Shown here: positions 36,561 to 43,755 of the stretch, one piece after another
Layout of the letters: each line of letters begins with the position of its first letter
How positions within the stretch are numbered: the first letter of the stretch is position 1
DNA from: Paenibacillus sp. MBLB1832
Lineage (GTDB): Bacteria > Bacillota > Bacilli > Paenibacillales > NBRC-103111
DNA length: 64,000 nucleotides
Assembly: GCF_032271945.1 (NCBI RefSeq)
Contig: NZ_CP130319.1
Coordinates: forward strand, 1,755,001 to 1,819,000
Direction: 5' to 3'
The notes under the pieces: model-generated
The model's database searches: none
What the model was told of the DNA's origin: nothing
What the model saw: the letters and a program-made list of their open reading frames with translations, nothing else
Position numbers and translations under genes: made by a program

Positions 36561-36788
36561 ATGAAAATATCGCTAATTGTCGTAAATCAACCCAGTTATT
36601 TCATGAGTGTGACCGATATTTGCTACGTCTGCGGGTTACAGAGCATGGAGGCGTTTTATCGTAATTTTAAACGCCACGTCGACATGTCGCCTGAAGTTGG
36701 GCTTTCGAACCCGCCTCATACTCACCTTTTTTTTATTCCTTCCACGGCAGTAGTTAGTGATGTCTTAACCATTGCGATCAGTTGCTGA
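36561..36788 (+). pseudogene. Fragment of an AraC-family DNA-binding domain
   Basis: The frame contains VTDICYVCGLQSMEAFYRNF then KRHVDMSPE, the second helix-turn-helix and C-terminal signature of AraC proteins. The first helix-turn-helix and all of the sensor part are absent, and the frame runs on past the normal end (about 36700) into non-homologous sequence. It is a truncated relic lying between the hydrolase promoter and a cohesin relic. Confidence 0.75.
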
Positions 36789-36796
36789 AGAATACT

Positions 36797-37150
36797 CTAG
36801 TCCATATACCTTACAACTAGATTATGATTTACCAGTACCGCTTCACTTATTTGCCCACTCAAATTAGACAACTGCGCGGATGTAATTCGCAATTGGGTGG
36901 TCGCTGTCTGATTTAGTAAATTCGCCTTCCAATTTAGCTTTAGAATATCTTCTTCACTTGTGATAGCAAGACCTGGCGTTGTGCTGATGGCCATTATACG
37001 TAGCTTTCCTGACTCCGACTTGGTTTGGGCGATCGTCCAGCCTGCCTTCAGTAGCTCATTCGACTCATAAACTGACCGGCATTTCTCGCCTTCCAAGAGC
37101 TGGCCGGTGTTCTCTTGCATGCGGCACTTGAGAAAGTTCAAGCAGGACAT
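36797..37150 (-). pseudogene. Fragment of a cohesin-bearing protein
   Basis: The C-terminal 85 codons (LKAGWTIAQTKSESGKLRIM, then DILKLNWKANLLNQTATTQL) match the second half of the cohesin domain at about residues 1401-1478 of the protein at 28828 (LKSGYNLVGK, GQLRLLATST, LLDITWQAKQVNQTV). The N-terminal half of the domain and any signal peptide are missing, and the upstream 30 codons are unrelated. I read it as a relic of a third cohesin gene. Confidence 0.72.
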
Positions 37151-37422
37151 GAGTTAGATTCGATAGGGCTAATTGCAGAAATGAATAACCTTTATCTGAA
37201 CATTGAAAGGGGCGATTTTCTATGAAATCCAAAAATCGCAATGTACCTCAAACTGACTCATTTAGAGTTTGAATTAAAAAGCTAGCCGTGCAGCAAACTC
37301 GTGTAGGGATGCTGTGCTGCTAGCTTTTTAAGTATTGCATTTTCTGGGACAACCAAAAAATAAAAAAGCAGCAAACTAACAATATTCGCATGCTGCCGTA
37401 TTTTTTTGGTACGAAAAGCTAG
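37151..37422. terminator. Gap holding two long hairpins
   Basis: AAAAAGCTAGC / GCTAGCTTTTT (arms 37276-37286 and 37319-37329) and a second A/T-flanked stem with GCAGCA / TGCTGC (37352-37410, starting ACCAAAAAATA and ending TATTTTTTTGGT) are both bidirectional terminator types. A smaller GCGATTTT / AAAATCGC hairpin lies near 37212-37238. No coding frame is convincing here. Confidence 0.75.
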
Positions 37423-37671
37423 TTGGGGCAGTGGGATTTTTGCGGCATGGGCTCAGGCAACTCTACTGCGAGACCTGGAATGCCCGTATGGACGAAGACG
37501 AACAATGGCAAGTATATCCTGGTTTTCGAGGAATGCGGCAGTGACAATTGCAATATTCATTAAAAGCTCTCCGATGATGCCACGACATGTTCAAGCGGGG
37601 TCGGAACGAATATCCCTAATCAAAATGGAGGCCCCTATGTGACTTTAAAATACAGGAACTCGTCTAAATAG
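37423..37671 (+). pseudogene. Fragment of a GH93/sialidase-like beta-propeller enzyme
   Basis: One frame reads GSGNSTARPGMPVWTKTNNG, KYILVFEECGSDNCNIH, then a TAA stop at 37561-37563, and continues in frame KLSDDATTCSSGVGTNI, NQNGGPYVT. The RPGMP-x-x-K-x-x-NGKY and S-DD repeat pattern is that of BNR/Asp-box beta-propellers, closest by eye to exo-arabinanase-like GH93 proteins. The stop replaces an expected Tyr codon, and both ends of the gene are gone. It is clearly a dead fragment; the exact family is uncertain. Confidence 0.65.
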
Positions 37672-37683
37672 TTCTTAGTTATG

Positions 37684-38559
37684 TTAATTCATTGATTTTT
37701 TCCCATCCGTCATATAAAAATTGGAACAGAATTGAGACAGGCTGAAGCCTGTCTTTTTTTTGAACATTTTACCAAATGTATGGACATCAGCGTACCCGAC
37801 TTTTTCAGCAATTTCGCCGATCGACAGCTTTGTTTGAATTGCAAGTTCCTTTGCATACTGTACCCGCAACCAGGTAACGTATTGTAGAGGCAGCATGCCG
37901 AATTCCTGTTTGAACAGGTTGCATAAATAATTACGAGAGAGTCCGGAGACTTCTTCCAATTCGGATAAGCGAATATCATTTGTATAGTGATTTTGGATAT
38001 AGTTTTTAACATGAAGGAGCAGTGTCATATTTTTTCTTTGTATAGGCGTTAATTCACTTTGCTTGGATAACTTAGCTAATTCTAATAATGTCTTTAAAAT
38101 AAGCTGTTGACATTCCAATTGATGAATAACACCCGGTTGATGATAATGGGTAACAATCTGCTGAAGCCATTCCATTATTGGATGGTCTGTAAGGGAGGCA
38201 AAGTATTGGCAGTCTCCATATAACTCGTTAAAAGGGAGAGGCGAATTGCCAAAATGAAATACTATGGAGATACACGAATAAGACTCCCCGGGTAGCGTCA
38301 GTACTTCATGGTTTTGATAAGGTCGATGGAGAATTAAATCACCTTTGCGGGTTACATAGGTTTTTCCTTCAATGACATAATGCGCAGCGCCATAACAGAC
38401 GAATTGGATTTGATATTGTTTGTGGTAACCATAAGGTTTCTGCCAACCTTCCGGGGCATGGAATAAATGAGCCAACGTCAGATAAGGGGGGATAAAATAA
38501 TCATCCAACCATTCAATGGTTTCAAAAGGTTCCCAGTAAGCCATATCGATCCGCTGCAA
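37684..38559 (-). CDS. AraC-family regulator with cupin sensor domain
   Basis: A 291-residue cytoplasmic regulator. The N-terminal cupin-type sugar-sensing domain (residues 1-150, with VIEGKTYVTRKGDLILHRP) precedes the AraC double helix-turn-helix (IRLSELEEVSGLSRNYLCNL, IGEIAEKVGYADVHTFGKMF). I take TTG 38559 as start, nine bases behind AAAGGA; an ATG five codons later lacks a ribosome site. It diverges from the Gfo/Idh/MocA gene at 38737, and an inverted repeat at 38626-38645 lies between them. A fragment of a close paralogue is at 43043-43270. Confidence 0.9.
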   Translation of the reverse strand: MQRIDMAYWEPFETIEWLDDYFIPPYLTLAHLFHAPEGWQKPYGYHKQYQIQFVCYGAAHYVIEGKTYVTRKGDLILHRPYQNHEVLTLPGESYSCISIVFHFGNSPLPFNELYGDCQYFASLTDHPIMEWLQQIVTHYHQPGVIHQLECQQLILKTLLELAKLSKQSELTPIQRKNMTLLLHVKNYIQNHYTNDIRLSELEEVSGLSRNYLCNLFKQEFGMLPLQYVTWLRVQYAKELAIQTKLSIGEIAEKVGYADVHTFGKMFKKKTGFSLSQFCSNFYMTDGKKSMN

Positions 38560-38625
38560 GTAAGATCATCCTTTCCTTCTAACTCTTCCTTTTTATGATA
38601 TCGTAACTAAAATTGTTTGAATAGT

Positions 38626-38645
38626 GTAATTGGCAACCAAATTAC
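38626..38645. promoter_or_regulatory. Inverted repeat, putative AraC operator
   Basis: GTAATTGGCAACCAAATTAC is almost a perfect dyad. It lies in the divergent gap of the AraC and oxidoreductase genes. A related sequence (TGG-CA-CCAAATTA, then CTAAATAC further on) recurs at 43529-43575. Confidence 0.6.
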
Positions 38646-38736
38646 GATTCTGTTCTAAATACATATGCATTCTAAGTCCATATACTAGGAGAAGAGAAAG
38701 GCAATATACACTACAAGAAGAAAGAGGCTATGACAT

Positions 38737-39948
38737 ATGGGTATAAAAATAGGTGTATTAGGTACAGGAATGTTTTCGAAGTCGTTTATTCCCTTATTTA
38801 AGGTTCATCCAGCTGTTGATAAAGTTGTACTTGCTGACATCGATACTGAGCGGTTGGGCGAGGTCGCTCATAAATTCGGGATATCGGAAACTTATTCTTC
38901 CTTAGATGACCTCTGCGGAAGTGATGTAGATGCTATCGCTATATTTACTCAGAGGCACCTACATGCATCTCATACACTGCAAGCACTTCGTGCGGGCAAG
39001 CATGTATACTGTGCCGTACCTATGGCTCATTCGCTTGAGGATGTTAACGCAATTGTAAATGAAGTGACCAGTAGCGGACTTATTTATATGTCAGGAGAGA
39101 CTAGCTATTATTATCCAAGTACCATTTACTGCCGTAATCGCTTTGCAAAAGGCGAGTTTGGTGATTTCGTCTATGGTGAAGCGCAGTATTTACATGATAT
39201 GTCCCATGGATTCTACGAAGCCTTCCAGCATTCTGGCGGCAGTGACTGGAAGAAGGTAGCTGGTTTTCCGCCAATGTATTATCCAACACACTCTGTCAGT
39301 ATGATCTTGTCTGTTACCGGAGCTAAGGCAACTCACGTATCATGTCTAGGTTATCGGGAACGGCATGAGGACGGTATCTTCCGTGAAGAGGGCAACCAGT
39401 GGAGCAATCCATTCAGTAACGAAACAGCATTGGTTAGAACCTCAGACGGCGGAATGGCTAGGTTCAATGAGTTTCGCCGTGTAGGCTGGGCAGGTAAAAA
39501 CTGCGTCTATATGAGCATGTTTGGCACACAAGGGAGCTACGAAGAAAATGGAGATTCCCAGATCTGGACGTCGATTCAACATGGGGACATTCAGAATCTA
39601 CAAGAGCAGTTGCATAGCAACGATTATGTGAACCAGGATGTGGATATTACCATACCTGTAAGCCTGCGTCGTGACTTTGAAAGTGGTCTAAGCAAGATTC
39701 ATCCGATAGGACGTTTACCTGAAGAATTCGTAGGCATGCCGAACGGGCATTTCGGATCTCATCAATTTCTGGCAGATGACTTTGTTAAAGCTATTTCACA
39801 ATATAAGCTGCCACCAATTCATGTTTGGCATGCAGCGAAGTTCTGCGTACCTGGAATCGTTGCACATGAATCTGCGCTTCGTAACGGCGAGATGCTGTCG
39901 GTTCCTGATTTTGGCGAGCCCAAAGCCAATTGGAGCCATCTAGAGTAA
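38737..39948 (+). CDS. Gfo/Idh/MocA family oxidoreductase (EKP-less variant)
   Basis: A 403-residue Rossmann-fold protein starting GIKIGVLGTGMFSKSFIPLF. Where most family members have the catalytic EKP motif it reads HVYCAVPMAH, so the lysine is missing. The rest of the family pattern is kept (MSGETSYYYPS, PPMYYPTHSVSMILS with a His in the usual place, NGHFGSHQFLADDF). It is very similar to the protein at 52376-53617. The start is ATG 38737 behind AAGAGG. Its chemistry cannot be inferred; a redox or NAD-dependent hydrolase/lyase role is possible. It is divergent from an AraC gene that probably controls it. Confidence 0.88.
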   Translation: MGIKIGVLGTGMFSKSFIPLFKVHPAVDKVVLADIDTERLGEVAHKFGISETYSSLDDLCGSDVDAIAIFTQRHLHASHTLQALRAGKHVYCAVPMAHSLEDVNAIVNEVTSSGLIYMSGETSYYYPSTIYCRNRFAKGEFGDFVYGEAQYLHDMSHGFYEAFQHSGGSDWKKVAGFPPMYYPTHSVSMILSVTGAKATHVSCLGYRERHEDGIFREEGNQWSNPFSNETALVRTSDGGMARFNEFRRVGWAGKNCVYMSMFGTQGSYEENGDSQIWTSIQHGDIQNLQEQLHSNDYVNQDVDITIPVSLRRDFESGLSKIHPIGRLPEEFVGMPNGHFGSHQFLADDFVKAISQYKLPPIHVWHAAKFCVPGIVAHESALRNGEMLSVPDFGEPKANWSHLE

Positions 39949-39997
39949 AGAAAGTGAAGCTCATTCCAGTGATGGAGAAGGGCTTCGCTTTCTTTTA
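39949..39997 (+). terminator. Rho-independent terminator
   Basis: AGAAAGTGAAGC / GCTTCGCTTTCT stem with one G-T pair, then TTTT, directly after the oxidoreductase stop. Confidence 0.85.
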
Positions 39998-40034
39998 TGT
40001 GATTTATTAATCGCCTAACAAACTGAAATGAATA

Positions 40035-40184
40035 TCACATTGTTTCTATTTCCCTAGGCTGAACAAAGTTTACAAATATACGTGATCCAGCTTGGTTACC
40101 ACCGGGCATCATTTTATTAAAATGTTCAAAAATTACTCTGACGTGCCCTATCAAAAGTATAGGGCCTAAATACCATACAACGTA
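40035..40184 (-). other. Short in-frame extension after the creatininase stop
   Basis: Directly after the TGA of the creatininase gene the same frame stays open for 49 codons (RVIFEHFNKMMPGGNQAGSR, then IFVNFVQPREIETM). The composition looks protein-like, but there is no ATG and no ribosome site. It may be a relic of a longer gene or chance. A GCCCTAT / ATAGGGC hairpin at 40145-40165 lies inside it and may end the minus-strand operon. Confidence 0.3.
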
Positions 40185-41054
40185 TCATATTCTGAAATTT
40201 TCGTAGGTTTTCCATTGCGACATTTCGCTGACGGGTTTCTGATCGGTATGTGGATTAGAAGTTATCCACTCTTCTTTTTGAGCCAATAGGGATTGCCATA
40301 ATGTTTCTATGGGTGAATAAGTTAGTCTGGAAAGTAGTGGTAAATGTGCAACCTCCCTGTTCAGTTCCTCTGCTTTACGGCAAACTGTTTCCAAGCAGGC
40401 ATGCATAATCTGCTCCCCCTCTAGGGTTGTTGCATCGTGTGCATCAACGCCAACAGCGAATTTACCGCCAGAGCCAGCCTCTTGCTCGAATAGATGGAGG
40501 GGCAAATTAACGAGATCAGGGCGTAAGTATTTAAGCTGTGAGATTTCATATTTACCCGCATGATCACCGATGTACTGTCCAGCTACAAGTTCCGGATCAC
40601 TGACAACCCATATCCGTACAGGGGATATTTGCATGAACAGCTCGGCGGCTCTCCGTAAATCAACCTGATTACCACCACTGTGCCCAGAGATGACGATAAT
40701 AGCTTTAAAGCCACTATTAACGAATGCGCGAAGCTGGTAGAGAAAGAAATGCAGCACCACATGTGGCGGCATGCTGGTCATATGCGGATTTGTTTCCCCA
40801 ATAACGTCCTCCAACCAACGAGCATGGTAGCCCGTTTCATGAATATGATAGCTTTGGGAAGGTGCCACAACACCTCCAACGCGGCTTGCAGCCATTGTAC
40901 AGAGCCATTCAGCCTTAATTGTATCCAGTCCGAATGCACTGATCTGACCATGCGGTTCACATATGCCCAGAGGCAGATAGACAACTGGGCATTCTTTGAT
41001 TTTTTGTTTTATTTCATAGGGGAACATCTCAGACCACAGTACTTTACCCATCAT
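40185..41054 (-). CDS. Creatininase-family amidohydrolase
   Basis: A 289-residue member of the creatininase family, metal-dependent amidohydrolases that include enzymes acting on cyclic amides and formamides. Metal-ligand motifs are visible: LPLGICEPHGQ, FGLDTIKAEWL, VISGHSGGNQVD and GDHAGKYEISQL. The gene starts at ATG 41054 (a second ATG is at 41051), only two bases after the stop of the aldo/keto reductase gene, so translation is coupled. In this setting it may act on a sugar-derived amide or lactone, but no substrate can be named. Confidence 0.85.
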   Translation of the reverse strand: MMGKVLWSEMFPYEIKQKIKECPVVYLPLGICEPHGQISAFGLDTIKAEWLCTMAASRVGGVVAPSQSYHIHETGYHARWLEDVIGETNPHMTSMPPHVVLHFFLYQLRAFVNSGFKAIIVISGHSGGNQVDLRRAAELFMQISPVRIWVVSDPELVAGQYIGDHAGKYEISQLKYLRPDLVNLPLHLFEQEAGSGGKFAVGVDAHDATTLEGEQIMHACLETVCRKAEELNREVAHLPLLSRLTYSPIETLWQSLLAQKEEWITSNPHTDQKPVSEMSQWKTYENFRI

Positions 41055-41055
41055 C

Positions 41056-42036
41056 CTACCAGAACTTGGTGTCATAAAAATTGCGCACCCATCTATGATA
41101 TTTACGAATCTCCTCAAAAATCTCATCTGGTAGTGGTGCTTTGTTCAGTGCCGCTATATTTTGATTGGCATATACCGGAATATGCATAGACACGAGTGCA
41201 GATGTAACAGCAGGGTGATGGAGCACGAATTTAAGTGCCAATTCTGCTAGATTGTTTGCATAATCTGGAATAAACTTACGGAGCCTATTTACTCTTTCGA
41301 TGTACATCTGTCTTGGTACATAGTCAAAATATGACTTGCGATAGTCAGAATCATCAAAGCTCGTGTCTTCTGTCAGGAAACCGGTCAAACCACCTTCATC
41401 CATGACGCATCTAGCTAGAAAGGCAACCTCATGCTCCTCACAAAACGGCAGTAAGCAATCAAGCGGCAGCGGGTCAAAAATGTTAAAGACAGTTTGCACG
41501 GCGTCAATAGCTCCGCTGCGGACAATGGATAGCGCAATATCATGACGTTGATCGGGAAGCGAAATGCCAATATATCGGATTTTTCCTTCTTCCTTCAAGC
41601 GGAGAAGCTCTTCCATCCAATAATCGGCTTTATCCCACTGCGGCCAATACTGATGCAGCTGCATTAAATCAATGACATCAACACCCAATTCTTTTAGAGA
41701 AATCTCCGTACATTTGCGTATCCAACCTTGGGGATATGCGGATTCGATCGGGATATGAGTGCCCCAGCCAACGGACCCTGGTCCGAGCGACTCTACTTTG
41801 GAAGCAAGAAAAGGCCTTTCTCCGTTCCATGCCTTCAGCGCTTTTCCAAGGATATGTTCGGAATTACCGTAAGCGCGTGCTGTGTCAATGAAATTAACAC
41901 CTTGCTCTAGACAGTTAAGTACACTCCTAATTAAATCATTCTCATCATGGGCACCGAATGAGCCGCCTAGCCCCATTGCGCCAAAACCTAGTCGAGATAC
42001 TTGATCTAAATCTGATCGAAAGCGATTATATTTCAT
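41056..42036 (-). CDS. Aldo/keto reductase
   Basis: A 326-residue (alpha/beta)8-barrel NADPH-dependent oxidoreductase. The family signature LGFGAMGLGGSFG is followed by the active-site Asp-Tyr in FIDTARAYGNSE, the Lys in FLASKVES and the His in LMQLHQYW. It would reduce or oxidise a sugar aldehyde or ketone. The start is ATG 42036 behind GAGGAGG. It is coupled to the downstream creatininase gene. On the same strand upstream lies a decayed epimerase, so this was probably once a three-gene operon. Confidence 0.93.
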   Translation of the reverse strand: MKYNRFRSDLDQVSRLGFGAMGLGGSFGAHDENDLIRSVLNCLEQGVNFIDTARAYGNSEHILGKALKAWNGERPFLASKVESLGPGSVGWGTHIPIESAYPQGWIRKCTEISLKELGVDVIDLMQLHQYWPQWDKADYWMEELLRLKEEGKIRYIGISLPDQRHDIALSIVRSGAIDAVQTVFNIFDPLPLDCLLPFCEEHEVAFLARCVMDEGGLTGFLTEDTSFDDSDYRKSYFDYVPRQMYIERVNRLRKFIPDYANNLAELALKFVLHHPAVTSALVSMHIPVYANQNIAALNKAPLPDEIFEEIRKYHRWVRNFYDTKFW

Positions 42037-42121
42037 GCTAAGTCCTCCTCAAATTTGTTGATCGAAATATCAAAGTCCCACACGTTGCTGCTAAAAGGTG
42101 CAACCGTCTTGACTTTGTTCA

Positions 42122-42500
42122 TTACATTCGCATGTACACGTCATCCAGATAGCCAGTAGATGGCTCTAGGTCTAGTACACCGACGGAACCCGCAGGTAGA
42201 TCTCCCTCAAACCAATACTTTTCCGCATGTTCACCAAGATTTGCTTCGAGTACGGATAAATCAACCTTAAGGGAACCAACTATTGCAAGGGGATAGGATG
42301 ATCGTCCTTAAGCAGACGAAGTCAAACGACTCTTATGTGAATACTGATATTGCACAGAGTCCAATCTCGTTGGAACAAGCAGTTTCATACCTGGATGAAC
42401 ATTAAGCAGATTGTGTGCACACCAAAGATAACAAAATGGAAAAGGAGTGGGATTATGTACTTCATATTGAGATTGTAGTGTAAGCCGCATAACTTATAGG
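42122..42500 (-). pseudogene. Decayed aldose-1-epimerase-like gene
   Basis: On the minus strand the frame reads LTLQSQYEVHNPTPFPFCYL, WCAHNLLNVHPGMKLLVP, hits a TAA at 42308-42310, then continues in the same frame GSLKVDLSVLEANLGEH, AEKYWFEGDLPAGSVGVLDL, ending at 42122. The NPT-PFPF-LW-AH-LL-V-PG pattern is that of galactose mutarotase-like proteins. Just upstream a frameshift near 42490 separates it from YQFAKTYKL, and possible further N-terminal pieces (ERLRATF) appear near 42815-42840. It is inactive. Confidence 0.7.
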
Positions 42501-43042
42501 TTTTAGCGAATTGATAGGGAACGTTCACACCATGCACCCACATTCGAACGCTGTCACCTCGAAGTTCGAAAGACCAAATTCCATCAGAATAATGCGCCAG
42601 ACAGGGGACGAGGCTGAGCTATTTCAGGATCAAGCCCAACAATATATGTGTCGGTGTGATGGCTGTGTGGCTCCAGCGCCAAGGTGTTGCTGGACGCATG
42701 ACCATGAGGACGCAAGTTGGTAGATAACCGCATTCATCCAAGGCGTTTTGAAAGCTGTACCGTGACCACACTCATACCAGCGTGAATCACCAGGTGAGGA
42801 GTAGAGTATGCCGTAAATGTAGCTCGAAGACGTTCTGATCCTATAAGACTATAATCTCTTTTATGGTCTGTAGCGGCTGGCCCTCATTATTATTTCCTCC
42901 AATCAAGTTTTACATTTAAAAACGCTTACACTTATAATTATAGAGAGGGAATCAACAGTTGTATTTAGACGATATCCACAATGTGGTTGCCAAAATCGTG
43001 GTCTTTACTAGAATATTATTATAAAATGATAACGAAAGGAGG
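42501..43042. other. Gap of probable decayed sequence
   Basis: The first 350 bases probably hold scrambled N-terminal pieces of the epimerase relic on the minus strand. A cre-like TGTAAGCGTTTTTA on the minus strand lies at 42917-42930. No intact frame is credible. Confidence 0.45.
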
Positions 43043-43270
43043 ATGCCGTCTATGCCGAAAAAACCGCTTTTCTATTTAAGCCCAACTGATACGCTCAGTG
43101 AGCTTAACGACACGTATTTTCCGCCTTATATTACTTTGGCCCATACATTCAATGCGCCTGCTGGTTGGGGAATTTATAACCGTGTCCTCAAGCAATTTCA
43201 GCTTCAGTATGTCATAAACGGCAGTGCGAAATGTACCATTGAAAGCATGCCTTTTCTAACGAAAAGATGA
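43043..43270 (+). pseudogene. N-terminal fragment of a cupin-AraC regulator
   Basis: The 75-codon frame (DTYFPPYITLAHTFNAPAGW, QFQLQYVINGSAKCTIES) aligns with the first 75 residues of the AraC protein at 37684-38559 (DYFIPPYLTLAHLFHAPEGW, YQIQFVCYGAAHYVIEG). It stops at PFLTKR, where the intact protein continues RKGDLILHRP, and the DNA-binding domain is absent. A ribosome site (AAAGGAGGATG) and start remain. It is the relic of a paralogous regulator. Confidence 0.78.
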
Positions 43271-43755
43271 ATTTGGGTGGTCTCAATGCATAACTCCTTT
43301 GTCATTCTTGGATACTTCAAAAAACGTTAAAATGTCTTTAAGGACTGAAAGATTGATTCTGAGGCAATGTCTGATATTTTAATTTCGGAGTATCTTAATA
43401 AGAAGTAAGCCTGACGTAGTCGAATTTCATGCAGTAAATCCTAGAGCGACTTTCCAGTAATATGCCGGATGAGAACTCACTCATTGTGACAGATGTCTTC
43501 ACATCATTTTTGCAATCGTGAATAAATCGTAATATTGGACACCAAATTATAGGTTTGGACTAAATACGAGTTAACCATTCATTAATACAATAAGAATTAA
43601 GGCCGTTACAACAGCCGTTTTATCGTAATTTTAATTCACTGAGTATTTCGGAGTTTCACAGTTTTACACTGTGCGTCAGGCGAAGGTCGCGTAAAAACCT
43701 GTTCAGCAAGCCCTAATTAAACGATTTATGATTGGCTAAGGATGGAGATGATAGC
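43271..43755. other. Gap with decayed sequence and upstream region of the two-component operon
   Basis: No coding frame is convincing between the AraC fragment and the histidine kinase gene. The segment 43529-43575 resembles the AraC-regulated promoter region at 38626-38672 (see the separate entry). Confidence 0.5.
43529..43550 (+). promoter_or_regulatory. Operator-like sequence resembling 38626-38645
   Basis: GTAATATTGG-ACA-CCAAATTAT is a partial dyad related to GTAATTGG-CAA-CCAAATTAC. A CTAAATAC follows at a similar distance in both copies. It lies 200 bases upstream of the histidine kinase gene. Confidence 0.5.

Noticed and set aside
36561-36600. CTAATTG-n-CGTAAAT similarity to the shared promoter box
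   Set aside because: The stretch is part of the AraC coding relic and lacks a -10 box at the right distance; the genuine shared promoter is at 36494-36535 on the other strand.
37406-37642. 78-codon frame over the GH93-like relic
   Set aside because: It is an alternative frame of the relic; the homologous frame is the one interrupted at 37561.
42511-42723. 70-codon plus-strand frame
   Set aside because: It lies antisense to the epimerase relic and has no ribosome site or domain.
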